A program made the translations under genes and the position numbers. Shown in pieces: positions 9,365-17,920 of a stretch of 64,000 nt of DNA; position 1 is the first letter of the stretch; every line of letters begins with the position of its first letter. Origin of the DNA: Rhodobacteraceae bacterium HTCC2150 (GTDB lineage Bacteria > Pseudomonadota > Alphaproteobacteria > Rhodobacterales > Rhodobacteraceae); contig AAXZ01000009.1 of assembly GCA_000169395.1 (NCBI GenBank), positions 1 to 64,000 of the forward strand, written 5' to 3'. The notes under the pieces are model-generated. The model was not told the DNA's origin. It did not search any database and saw only the letters and a program-made list of their open reading frames with translations.

Positions 9365-11311
9365 TCAAGGTTTCAAGGCCATAAATAGGGGGCCGCCTTT
9401 CCAGCGCGGGAAACCATACCCGTTGACCATCACGACATCGATATCATCCGCAGAATTGGCAATTCCTTCGTCCAAAATTGCCGCCGCTTCGGTACGCATT
9501 GTGGCCAAAATCTGTGCCATTATTTCATCTGCCGTCATTGACGCGCGGGTGATGCCATTGCGTGCAGATGTTTGTAAAATCAAGTCTGTAACAGTCGGGT
9601 CAATTGTGGCTTTGCCGTTCTCATATTGGTACCAGCCCGATCCTGTTTTGCGCCCAAAGCGGCCCATTTCACAAAGTGTATCTGCGATATCAACATAACG
9701 TTCTTGAGGGTCACGGGTTGCGGCGCGTCGTTTACGCATGGCCCATGCAATGTCTAGTCCCGCCAGATCCTGCATTTCAAAAATACCCATGGGAAACCCA
9801 AAGTCACGCATTGCGGCATCGACATCTGCTGGCAATGCTCCATCCTCGATAAGATAGTCACAAGTTCGACGGTATGCGGACATAATTCGGTTGCCAATGA
9901 AACCATCGCAGACACCAGATGGTACGGTTATCTTGCCTAGTCGTTTGCCAAGAGCGACGCCTGTTGCAATGGCGGTGGGGTTGGCCGTTTTGGTTGTCAC
10001 CAGTTCCAACAGTTTCATGATATGAGCCGGTGAAAAGAAGTGCAGTCCGATCACGCGCGTTGGGTTTATGGTGCTTTGGGCAATTTCATCGATATCCAGA
10101 TAAGACGTGTTTGTGGCGAAGATCGCATCAGCCTTGCAAGCTTGGTCAAGGGCGTCAAATACGGCCTTTTTGATTTCCATGTCCTCAAACACGGCCTCGA
10201 TAACCAGATCGGCATCGGCAAGGGCGATATAAGAAATTGAACCAGTGAATGCGGCAATAAGTCGGTCGTGTTTGGCTTGCGTGATCAGGCCCCTTTTTAG
10301 GCTATTAGCCAAGGTTGCCTTGGTGCGCGACATGCCCTGTGCCAAGGCCTCGTCGTTGCGTTCTATCATCACCACGTCAAAACCCGCCAAAAGACAGGCA
10401 GCCGCAATGCCAGCCCCCATTGTACCGCCGCCAATGATGCCAATTTGATTAACTGGCGCAGCAGGCACACCTTTGATTGCGGAAATTTTGGAAGTGGCGC
10501 GTTCAGCAAAGAAAATGTGGCGCAATGCCAATGATTGTGGATCGCTTTTAAGTTCGACAAACAATTTGCGTTCAGCAGCAAGCGCATCATGTGCGGACAT
10601 TTCAATTGCATTGCGTACCGCCTGACATACCGCAACGGGGCTGTTTTGCCCCCGCGCTTTGGCCGCGCCTGCTGTCAGTTTTTTATCCAATGCGGCCCGA
10701 TCGTAGTCAGCCATTCGGGTCAAAATTTGGGATGGGCGTGGTTCGTCTTTGATACGGTTGGCAAATGCAATTGCGCTGTTTTGCAAATCATCGTCGCATG
10801 TGGCGTCAATCAGGCCCAAGTTTTTGGCGCGATCTGCTGAAACAGGTTTGCCGCTGATCATGATATCAAGGGCAGGTTCAGCGCTGATCAATCGCGTTAG
10901 TCGTACAGTGCCGCCCGCGCCGGGGATCAGGCCAAGGTTAACCTCGGGCAAGCCTAATTTCGCAGAATTAATTGCAATTCGGTAATCACAGCCAAGCGCA
11001 ATCTCAAGCCCGCCGCCTAGTGCCGTGCCATGAATGGCCGCAACCAATGGTTTTTTTCCACCTTCAAGGGCGATGACCAAATCAGGCAGATGCGGTTCTT
11101 TTGGTGGGGTATTAAATTCCCTGATATCAGCACCGGCGATGAAGGTTCTGTCGGCACAAACGATGATGCCAGCCTTGATTGCAGGATCGGCTTCTATCTG
11201 CTGCTTTGCGTCCAACAACCCTTGGCGAACCGCATGAGATATAGCGTTAACAGGTGGATTTTCGATGGTGACGATGGCCACATCCTGAACTGATCTTACG
11301 CTGACAACCAT
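9365..11311 (-). CDS. Bifunctional enoyl-CoA hydratase / 3-hydroxyacyl-CoA dehydrogenase
   Basis: A 648-residue fatty-acid beta-oxidation enzyme. Residues 1 to about 190 form a crotonase domain (the oxyanion-hole segments RTFIAGADIREF and HGTALGGGLEIALG are clear). A 3-hydroxyacyl-CoA dehydrogenase follows, with the NAD motif IGGGTMGAGIAAA and the conserved GLHFFSPAHIMKLLELV, then two C-terminal helical domains. It hydrates trans-enoyl-CoA and oxidises the hydroxyacyl-CoA. I prefer the ATG at 11311, preceded by AGGTGG at good spacing; a GTG twelve bases further out lacks a ribosome site. It is a single gene with no thiolase beside it, and is intact although remnants flank it on both sides. 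Confidence 0.9.
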   Translation of the reverse strand: MVVSVRSVQDVAIVTIENPPVNAISHAVRQGLLDAKQQIEADPAIKAGIIVCADRTFIAGADIREFNTPPKEPHLPDLVIALEGGKKPLVAAIHGTALGGGLEIALGCDYRIAINSAKLGLPEVNLGLIPGAGGTVRLTRLISAEPALDIMISGKPVSADRAKNLGLIDATCDDDLQNSAIAFANRIKDEPRPSQILTRMADYDRAALDKKLTAGAAKARGQNSPVAVCQAVRNAIEMSAHDALAAERKLFVELKSDPQSLALRHIFFAERATSKISAIKGVPAAPVNQIGIIGGGTMGAGIAAACLLAGFDVVMIERNDEALAQGMSRTKATLANSLKRGLITQAKHDRLIAAFTGSISYIALADADLVIEAVFEDMEIKKAVFDALDQACKADAIFATNTSYLDIDEIAQSTINPTRVIGLHFFSPAHIMKLLELVTTKTANPTAIATGVALGKRLGKITVPSGVCDGFIGNRIMSAYRRTCDYLIEDGALPADVDAAMRDFGFPMGIFEMQDLAGLDIAWAMRKRRAATRDPQERYVDIADTLCEMGRFGRKTGSGWYQYENGKATIDPTVTDLILQTSARNGITRASMTADEIMAQILATMRTEAAAILDEGIANSADDIDVVMVNGYGFPRWKGGPLFMALKP

Positions 11312-11559
11312 TTGTGAAACCACCTATATGCATGAAAAATTGTGCCGCTGGGACAATACCCACAGTTCAACCGAAGCCCTAATAATGGTCAAGAGCGAAA
11401 GGGTAAGAACGCCAATCCTTCATGTACATTTATGTTTAAAGTAGCCCGCGCAAAATCAGAGGCCGTTCATTTGTCTATAATTTCCCGTCTAGAGGATGAA
11501 TATTGGTCAAGTAACAGATCCAAAGTAATATTGGCGCTAAAAGGCAGTGATGAAACCAT

Positions 11560-12364
11560 TGCAAATCAGAACCGGGGCCAGCTTATCCCAAATGTTCATT
11601 AGGTCGATGTTACGGGTATTTTGATGTGCATCTGTTTGGCGTTCGCAGCTTACGTTGTTGCCGTAAAACGCGGCTATCAAGCTGAGAAATTTCCAGGCTG
11701 GACGGCGTTGATGATCGCCTTTGTTGGCTCGTTACCTGGTCTTATGACAGCGGTGATTATCGTGGGTGGTGTTCTATCTGGCGTCTTTACTGTGACTGAA
11801 TCTGGTGCATTTGGCGCGCTTTATGCCTTTATCGTCACATTGCTGGTTTACCGCGCGATCACATGGAGCAACTTTAAGATGGCGGTGATGTCATCTGTGC
11901 GCACGACATCAATGGTGATGATCTTGATCGCCTGTTAGGGTGCGTTTGCCTATATGCTGACGTTCTATCGCGTGCCCAGTAAAACCGTAGATATGCTGAT
12001 GGGCATCACGGAAAACCCAATTCTGATCTTGTTGATGATTAATGCCATGCTGTTGTTACTTGGCATGATCATGGACATGGCGGCCTTGATCCTGATTTGT
12101 ACCCCGATCTTCTTGCCCGTGATGTATGCCTTGGGTATTGATCCTGTTCAGTTTGGTATCATCCTGTTGGTCAATCTTGGCTTGGGTCTGTGTACGCCGC
12201 CCGTTGGAACCTGTTTGTTTGCGGGCTGTATCGTGGGCAAGTTGCCCATGGAAAAAGCCGTGAAAACAATCTGGCCTTTCTATCTGGCAATTTTCTCAGC
12301 CCTTATGTTAATCACCTTCATTCCGGCAATTTCTATGACGCTGCCGAATCTTTTGGTGAAGTAG
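11560..12364 (+). pseudogene. Decayed TRAP transporter large permease (dctM) remnant
   Basis: From about 11603 the frame reads VDVTGILMCICLAFAAYVV and continues as a typical DctM C-terminal half with many membrane helices, ending at a TAG at 12362. Three defects are visible. The N-terminal half is missing. Just upstream, TGASLSQMFI, another DctM segment, lies in a different frame and would join correctly with one extra base near 11600. A TAG at 11936-11938 breaks the frame, with GAFAYMLTFYRVP continuing directly after it. DctM proteins are normally about 430 residues; about 250 remain. No dctP or dctQ precedes it. The intact genes downstream probably belonged to the same ancestral operon. Confidence 0.75.
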
Positions 12365-12373
12365 GAGTGCCCA

Positions 12374-12826
12374 ATGCTGACCGTTAATCGTTTGGATTTA
12401 GAGGACGCAAATCTTTTGATTGCGGGGGCCAAAGCAAAGGCACATGAAATCGGTGTAGATATGTGCATTGCGGTGACAGACGAAAGTTGCAACCTGATTG
12501 CCTTTGAACGCATGGATGGCGCCAAGATACCCAGTATCACAGTCGCCATCGACAAAGCCTATACAGCAAGTGGTACGCGCAAAGGCACCCATGAATTGGG
12601 CGCCGCCAGTCAACCGGGTAAACCGGTTTATGGTCTGCAGGCAACTGTGGGTGGCCGCATGGTGATCATCGCGGGTGGTTTGCCAGTGAGTGTGGATGGT
12701 GAATTTGTAGGTGCCATTGGCGTCAGCACTGGAAGCCCAGACCAAGACATGGCCGTCGCCGAAGCTGGCATTGAGGCTTTTATGAAATTTAATAACGAAC
12801 AGATATGTTCAGGGAGTAAAACATGA
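12374..12826 (+). CDS. GlcG/HbpS family haem-binding-like protein (DUF336)
   Basis: A 150-residue single-domain protein matching the GlcG/HbpS fold: an N-terminal helix, VDMCIAVTDESCNLIAFERM, and the conserved GGLPVSVDGEFVGAIGVSTG segment near the C-terminus. Members bind haem or act beside glycolate, diol and aldehyde oxidation genes; the exact biochemical role here is unknown. No signal peptide is seen. AGGAG lies upstream of the ATG. It overlaps the next gene by four bases (ATGA), so translation is coupled to the dehydrogenase. Confidence 0.8.
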   Translation: MLTVNRLDLEDANLLIAGAKAKAHEIGVDMCIAVTDESCNLIAFERMDGAKIPSITVAIDKAYTASGTRKGTHELGAASQPGKPVYGLQATVGGRMVIIAGGLPVSVDGEFVGAIGVSTGSPDQDMAVAEAGIEAFMKFNNEQICSGSKT

Positions 12827-13695
12827 CAAAACCTACCATCGGATTCATCGGCCTTGGCCTTATGGGTGGCAACATGGCCGAATGCCTGCAAAACAACGGT
12901 TTTGATTTAGTTGTCATGGGGCGTAACAAAGACGCGGTAGCGGCCACTGTTGCACGCGGTGCAACCGAGGTCAGCACACCAAAAGCACTTGCTGAAGCAA
13001 GCGACATTGTCATGCTTTGTGTCACAACATCAGACGTTGTCGAAAGCCTGATTTACGGTGACGACGGTATTTTGGCAGGCATTAAGAGTAGGGCTGTTGT
13101 CATTGACTTTGGCACGTCTATTCCTGCTTCTACCCGCAAAATTGGCGCTGATTTGGCTTCAAAAGGTGCAGGTATGATTGATGCACCACTTGGCCGAACA
13201 CCTGCTCACGCCAAAGACGGTCTGCTGAACATCATGGCCGCGGGTGATAAGGATACCTTTGAAAAGGTGAAACCGGTATTAGACGTTCAAGGCGAAAACA
13301 TCTTTTATCTTGGCGCTCTTGGTGCGGGTCATGTGACCAAACTGATCAATAATTTTATGGGAATGACGACCGCCGTCACCATGAGTCAGGCATTTGCAGT
13401 TGCCGAACGCGCTGGTCTGGAGAAACAGCAACTCTTTGATATCATGTCAGCCGGCCCCTCAAATTCCCCGTTCATGCAATTTTGTAAGAACTACGCCGTA
13501 GATGGTGTCAGTGATTTGGGTTTTTCGATCAATAATGCCAACAAAGACCTAAGCTATTTCTTGAAAATGGCGGAGGACATGGGCACACGGGCCGAAATCG
13601 CGGAAGGCACAGCCAACAACCTGCAAGCTGCGGCTGACGCGGGCATGGGCGATGGCAACGTACCAGAAATTTTCGATTATTTTGTCAAACTCTGA
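12823..13695 (+). CDS. Beta-hydroxyacid dehydrogenase, GarR/YihU-like
   Basis: A 290-residue NAD(P)-dependent dehydrogenase of the 3-hydroxyisobutyrate dehydrogenase family. The Rossmann motif GFIGLGLMGG opens the protein, the substrate-binding segment DAPLGRTPAHAKDG follows at about residue 120, and the catalytic lysine lies in HVTKLINNFMG. The GRTPAHA sequence in place of the usual SGG-type loop resembles sulfolactaldehyde reductase YihU and its relatives, so a sulfonated or phosphorylated small aldehyde is possible (inference). It is translationally coupled to the GlcG-like gene and followed by a peroxiredoxin-like gene, in an operon whose TRAP transporter has decayed. Confidence 0.85.
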   Translation: MTKPTIGFIGLGLMGGNMAECLQNNGFDLVVMGRNKDAVAATVARGATEVSTPKALAEASDIVMLCVTTSDVVESLIYGDDGILAGIKSRAVVIDFGTSIPASTRKIGADLASKGAGMIDAPLGRTPAHAKDGLLNIMAAGDKDTFEKVKPVLDVQGENIFYLGALGAGHVTKLINNFMGMTTAVTMSQAFAVAERAGLEKQQLFDIMSAGPSNSPFMQFCKNYAVDGVSDLGFSINNANKDLSYFLKMAEDMGTRAEIAEGTANNLQAAADAGMGDGNVPEIFDYFVKL

Positions 13696-13730
13696 CTGTA
13701 AAAGAGAACGAACTTTAAAAGGATATTAAA

Positions 13731-14243
13731 ATGACCAACAAACCCAAAATTGATGTGCCCGTTGAAAAACTTAGTTTTCCAAATGTATCCGGGGGTACCA
13801 CGGAAATTGGCCAAACCAAGGACCGTTGGACGATGGTTTTTGTTTATCGCGGGAAACACTGTCCGCGCTGCAAACGGTTTTTGAACAAACTACAGGCCGT
13901 TCTGTCTGATTGGACTGCGGTGATGGACGTTGTCGTCGTGTCATCAGACACCAAAGAAAAGGCATTGGCTGACCAAAAAGAGTTCGGTTGGACCTTTGAT
14001 CTGGCATACGGCATGACTGAACCACAAATGCGCTCGCTTGGGCTGTTTGTCACCGAACCACTTTCCGAGGCCGAAACAACGGGCCTATTTGCCGAACCAG
14101 GCGCATTTGGCATTCGTCCTGATGGAACCTTGATGCTGGTCGATATTTCAAACGGCCCTGCAGCACGCCCGGATCTGGAAGAGTTGTTGGATGGCATGAA
14201 GTTTAACATCGAAAACAACCGTCCAGCACGGGGCACTGCTTAA
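13731..14243 (+). CDS. Peroxiredoxin-like protein with CPRC motif
   Basis: A 170-residue AhpC/TSA-type thioredoxin-fold protein. The active-site region reads YRGKHCPRCKRF with Cys44 and Cys47, followed by a strand-helix with VVVVSSDTKEKA and a conserved PGAFGIRPDGTL segment. The C-x-x-C spacing is more redoxin-like than the single peroxidatic Cys of classic peroxiredoxins. It likely reduces peroxides or disulfides in the cytoplasm. AAAAGGATATTAAA precedes the ATG. It is the last gene of the operon and meets an ABC-transporter operon tail to tail. Confidence 0.8.
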   Translation: MTNKPKIDVPVEKLSFPNVSGGTTEIGQTKDRWTMVFVYRGKHCPRCKRFLNKLQAVLSDWTAVMDVVVVSSDTKEKALADQKEFGWTFDLAYGMTEPQMRSLGLFVTEPLSEAETTGLFAEPGAFGIRPDGTLMLVDISNGPAARPDLEELLDGMKFNIENNRPARGTA

Positions 14244-14333
14244 CCTATCAATGAGTGCAGAAGAGCGTCAGAAGGGGTCATCATTACCTCCTGTTCGTTA
14301 TTCTGCCCCCGTAGCATCCCAAAGATGCAAAAA

Positions 14334-16019
14334 TTAGTTCCAATTTTTGGGTAAGACAGGTGTCAGGGAGAGCAATTCTTTGGTGTAATCTGCCGTTGGG
14401 TTTTCAAAGATTGTTTGCCCCTTGCCGTATTCTTCGATCTTACCATTTCGCAAGACGACGACATCATCCGACATTTGACGCACAACAGCCAAGTTGTGGC
14501 TGATGAATAGAATTGTAAGCCCAAATTTTGCTTGAAGGTCTTTCAACAAATTAAGAATTTCGGCTTGAATTGACACATCTAGTGCAGAGGTGGGTTCGTC
14601 GCATATCAAAAATCTTGGGCGTGCAAGCAGTGAGCGTGCCACTGCAATTCGTTGACGTTGGCCGCCGGAAAATTGATGCGGGTATTTGTCGATGGCGTCA
14701 GGTTCCAGTCCGACCAAGTTTAGCATAGCCGCCGATAGTTCGCGCCTTTCATTGGCGTCATCCACCAGACCATAAAGCCACAGTGGTTCGGACAAAATTC
14801 GGCCAACCCGATGGCGCGAATTTAGGCTAGAATAAGGATCCTGAAAAATCATTTGGATCATTTGGCGCGAGGGATGGCCGCGCCCACGTTGTCGCCCATT
14901 TGGCAGTTCTTGGCCGCCCAAAATCATTTGGCCAGATGATGGTTTTACAAGGCCCGTGATTGCCTTGGCCAAGGTGGATTTTCCAGATCCACTTTCCCCG
15001 ACCAGACCAAGGATGCTGCCGGGTCTGACTTCGAAATTGATGTCGTTGAGCGCAGTAAAGGAATTTGGTTTACGCCACAGCGATGTACGGACACCGGGAA
15101 ATTCGACGCAAAGCCCTGAGATTTGCAATCCAATCTTGTCCGCATCACGCCCTTGCAACAACCACGCCTCGGCCGCATCACCGGCGTCTTTTCCGTGTGA
15201 TTGTTTTTCCTCATCAGGCATGCGGAAACGGTCAATCTTTCGATCCAACGGCGGAACCGCATCTAACAAAGCAGACGTATAGGGATGCTGCGGATCACCC
15301 AATACTTGGCGTGTCGTACCGGATTCTAGAACCTTGCCACGCCGCATAACACTGACGCGGTCCGCAATCTGGGCAATGACCCCGATATCATGCGTGATCA
15401 ACATGAACCCAATTTTGCGTGAATTTGCCAATTCGCGGATAAGGTCCAAAACTTTGCTTTGAACAGCAACATCCAGCGCGGTCGTTGGCTCGTCGGTAAT
15501 GATCAATTCAGGGTTCGTACACAGCGCCAGTGCGATCACCACCCGTTGACGCATGCCGCCCGAAAATTGATGAGGATAGGCTTTGATCCGATCTGATGCA
15601 TTCTTGATCCCGATTTCTTCGAGGATATCAACGGCCCGCTTGCGGGCGTCACTTGCGGATATATCCTCGTGGGCTTGAATGGTTTCAATCAATTGATCTT
15701 CGACGCGCATCAGTGGGTTCAGGCTGGTTTGTGGATCCTGAAAAATCATCGAAATTCGTTTGCCGCGCAGATGATGCGCCTCAACTAGACTAAGGTTGCG
15801 CAAGTCTGTTTCACCCAGCGACATCGATCCAGTTGCGACATATCCTGGTGCCTGCAACAAACCAATGATGGCCGCCCCAACAGTGGATTTGCCAGCGCCA
15901 CTTTCCCCGACCAGCCCGTGAATTTCACCGGGTGCGATCGACATGGCGACATCTTCAATTGCTGTGATGTCCCCAAACCGCGAGGGGAAGCGTACCGAAA
16001 GATTTTCAACCTTTAACAT
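14334..16019 (-). CDS. Fused dipeptide-type ABC transporter ATP-binding protein (DppD-DppF like)
   Basis: A 561-residue protein with two complete nucleotide-binding domains. The first has Walker A GLVGESGAGKST and signature FSGGMRQRVVIALAL; the second has GLVGESGSGKST and FSGGQRQRIAVARSLL, with Walker B segments LIICDEPT-like in each. Such fusions power uptake by oligopeptide/nickel-type importers. I start it at the ATG at 16019, one base after the stop of the upstream permease gene. It is the last gene of a four-gene operon read right to left. Confidence 0.9.
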   Translation of the reverse strand: MLKVENLSVRFPSRFGDITAIEDVAMSIAPGEIHGLVGESGAGKSTVGAAIIGLLQAPGYVATGSMSLGETDLRNLSLVEAHHLRGKRISMIFQDPQTSLNPLMRVEDQLIETIQAHEDISASDARKRAVDILEEIGIKNASDRIKAYPHQFSGGMRQRVVIALALCTNPELIITDEPTTALDVAVQSKVLDLIRELANSRKIGFMLITHDIGVIAQIADRVSVMRRGKVLESGTTRQVLGDPQHPYTSALLDAVPPLDRKIDRFRMPDEEKQSHGKDAGDAAEAWLLQGRDADKIGLQISGLCVEFPGVRTSLWRKPNSFTALNDINFEVRPGSILGLVGESGSGKSTLAKAITGLVKPSSGQMILGGQELPNGRQRGRGHPSRQMIQMIFQDPYSSLNSRHRVGRILSEPLWLYGLVDDANERRELSAAMLNLVGLEPDAIDKYPHQFSGGQRQRIAVARSLLARPRFLICDEPTSALDVSIQAEILNLLKDLQAKFGLTILFISHNLAVVRQMSDDVVVLRNGKIEEYGKGQTIFENPTADYTKELLSLTPVLPKNWN

Positions 16020-16020
16020 A

Positions 16021-16926
16021 TCAACGCAACCTCGGATTAAAGACGTCACGAAGGAAGTCGCCCAAAATGTTGATCGATATCACGAGGGCAACCAAGAAAA
16101 CCGTCGGTATCCAAAGAATCCACCATTCACCTGACAACATGAATTGCATGCCGATCCGAATAAGTGTGCCAAGGGACGGGCTGTCTGCGGGCAAGCCAAT
16201 ACCAAGGAACGACAGTGTGGCCTCTAGCAAAATTGCTGATGCCAGATCAACGGTCATGATTACCAACAACGGTCCCAAAATGTTTGGCAGGATATGAACG
16301 AACATCACACGAATTGGGCGCTGGCCCATGATGATCGCGGCCTGAACATATTCCTTTTGCATCTGAACGAAGGTCGAGGCCCGCGCGGTTCGTGCAAAGT
16401 TCACCCAAAGAGACAGAGCAATCGCAAGCGTCAGAACAGCAACACGCAAATCTTGTTGGACTTCGGTTGGTAGAATGCCGCGTGCAATACCATCGATCAA
16501 CAACGCGGTAAGGATTGCGGGCAAAGCAAGTTGAATATCGGCGATACGCATGACGATCATGTCAAACCGGCCACCGTAGTATCCAGCAGCCAATCCCAAC
16601 CCGACGCCCAACACCGTTGCAATCGTCATCGCAGATATCCCGATAATCAGCGAAAGGCGGGCACCATAAAGGATTGAGGACACCATATCGCGTCCTTGGT
16701 CATCGGTGCCTAGCAAGAATTTTGGATTTCCATAATCTTCCCACACTGGGGGAAGCAAGCCGTCCATCAAACTGAACGATGCCAAATCATAGGGATTAAC
16801 CGAGGCAATCAGGGGTGCAAAAATCGCCCCAAAAATGGAAAAGAACGCAACGATTGCGGCAATGATCGCCGCAGGGGATCGCGTAAACAGCCAAAGCCCC
16901 TCATATCGTTTAATAAAGGCGATCAT
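16021..16926 (-). CDS. ABC transporter permease, DppC type
   Basis: A 301-residue inner-membrane permease with an N-terminal helix, the family's periplasmic segment HFLLGTDDQGRDM-like (here KFLLGTDDQGRDMVS), and five further helices. The EAA loop region is ATLSFLGIGLPADSPSLGT. It pairs with the DppB-type permease and overlaps it by four bases (ATGA). Confidence 0.9.
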   Translation of the reverse strand: MIAFIKRYEGLWLFTRSPAAIIAAIVAFFSIFGAIFAPLIASVNPYDLASFSLMDGLLPPVWEDYGNPKFLLGTDDQGRDMVSSILYGARLSLIIGISAMTIATVLGVGLGLAAGYYGGRFDMIVMRIADIQLALPAILTALLIDGIARGILPTEVQQDLRVAVLTLAIALSLWVNFARTARASTFVQMQKEYVQAAIIMGQRPIRVMFVHILPNILGPLLVIMTVDLASAILLEATLSFLGIGLPADSPSLGTLIRIGMQFMLSGEWWILWIPTVFLVALVISINILGDFLRDVFNPRLR

Positions 16927-17897
16927 GATGTATCCTTGACGCGTAAGCGTGGATCAATTGCGAGGTACAACAAATCAACGATAAGGTTCACCAGAACAAA
17001 GAAAAAGGCAATGACGACCAAATAAACGCCCATAACCGGAATATCGACAAAGCGAATGCTTTCCAAAAACAAAAGCCCCATGCCAGGCCATTGAAAGACG
17101 CTTTCGGTCACGATGGAAAAGGCAATCACCCCGCCAAATTGTAAGCCAATAATTGTGATGACGGGCACCATGGTATTTGCCAAAGCATGCCTGAAATACA
17201 AGCTGCGCATCGGCACACCACGCGCCATGCCAAATCTTATATAATCCGAACGTAACACTTCCATCATTTCAGCCCGCACCAAACGCATCGTCAATGTGAG
17301 CTGATAAACACCAAGCGTGATCGCGGGCAATATCAACGCGCGCCATCCATCAATGGTAAATAGCGAGGTTTCCCAACCGCCGATCTGCACAGTTCCACCG
17401 CGCCCAAAGGTCGGAAGCCAACCCAGTTGGACGCCAAATAGGAATATCAACATGATCCCAATCACAAACGTCGGGATCGAGACCCCGACAAGCGTTGTTA
17501 ACAATATCGTTTGTGTTGCAAATCCACGGGGGCGAAGGGCTGTGAATACACCAGTTGGAATGCCCACAACCAAAGAAATTAATAGCGCCACAATCCCAAG
17601 CTCTAATGTGGCAGGCACGCGGGTTGCGATCATTTCACCGACAGGTTGCCGTGTGCGATAGGAATAACCAAAATCACCCTGCAACATGTCGCCGGTAAAA
17701 CGTACGAACTGTGCCACGAAGGGATCGTTCAGACCTAATTCTTCGCGCAAACGTTCTTGATCTTCGATCGAGGTTTCCACGCCGGTCATCTGGGTAATTG
17801 GATCACCAACAAACCGGAAAAGGGAAAAAGCAAGAAAGGCAACGGCGATCATCACAAAGACTGATTGGATCAGTCGTTTCAAAATGAAATATACCAT
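16923..17897 (-). CDS. ABC transporter permease, DppB type
   Basis: A 324-residue permease with six predicted helices. The N-terminus MVYFILKRLIQSVFVM and the segment GDFGYSYRTRQPVGEMI are typical of DppB/OppB/GsiC proteins. An AAAGG site precedes the ATG, and it is translationally coupled to the DppC-type gene that follows. It lies 23 bp after the binding-protein gene. Confidence 0.9.
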   Translation of the reverse strand: MVYFILKRLIQSVFVMIAVAFLAFSLFRFVGDPITQMTGVETSIEDQERLREELGLNDPFVAQFVRFTGDMLQGDFGYSYRTRQPVGEMIATRVPATLELGIVALLISLVVGIPTGVFTALRPRGFATQTILLTTLVGVSIPTFVIGIMLIFLFGVQLGWLPTFGRGGTVQIGGWETSLFTIDGWRALILPAITLGVYQLTLTMRLVRAEMMEVLRSDYIRFGMARGVPMRSLYFRHALANTMVPVITIIGLQFGGVIAFSIVTESVFQWPGMGLLFLESIRFVDIPVMGVYLVVIAFFFVLVNLIVDLLYLAIDPRLRVKDTS

Positions 17898-17920
17898 TGC
17901 CTTTCTTCGTTCTTATTGGA

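Noticed and set aside
11342-11602. 86-codon frame upstream of the dctM remnant
   Set aside because: No ribosome site and no domain; better explained as decayed DNA, part of which encodes DctM in another frame.
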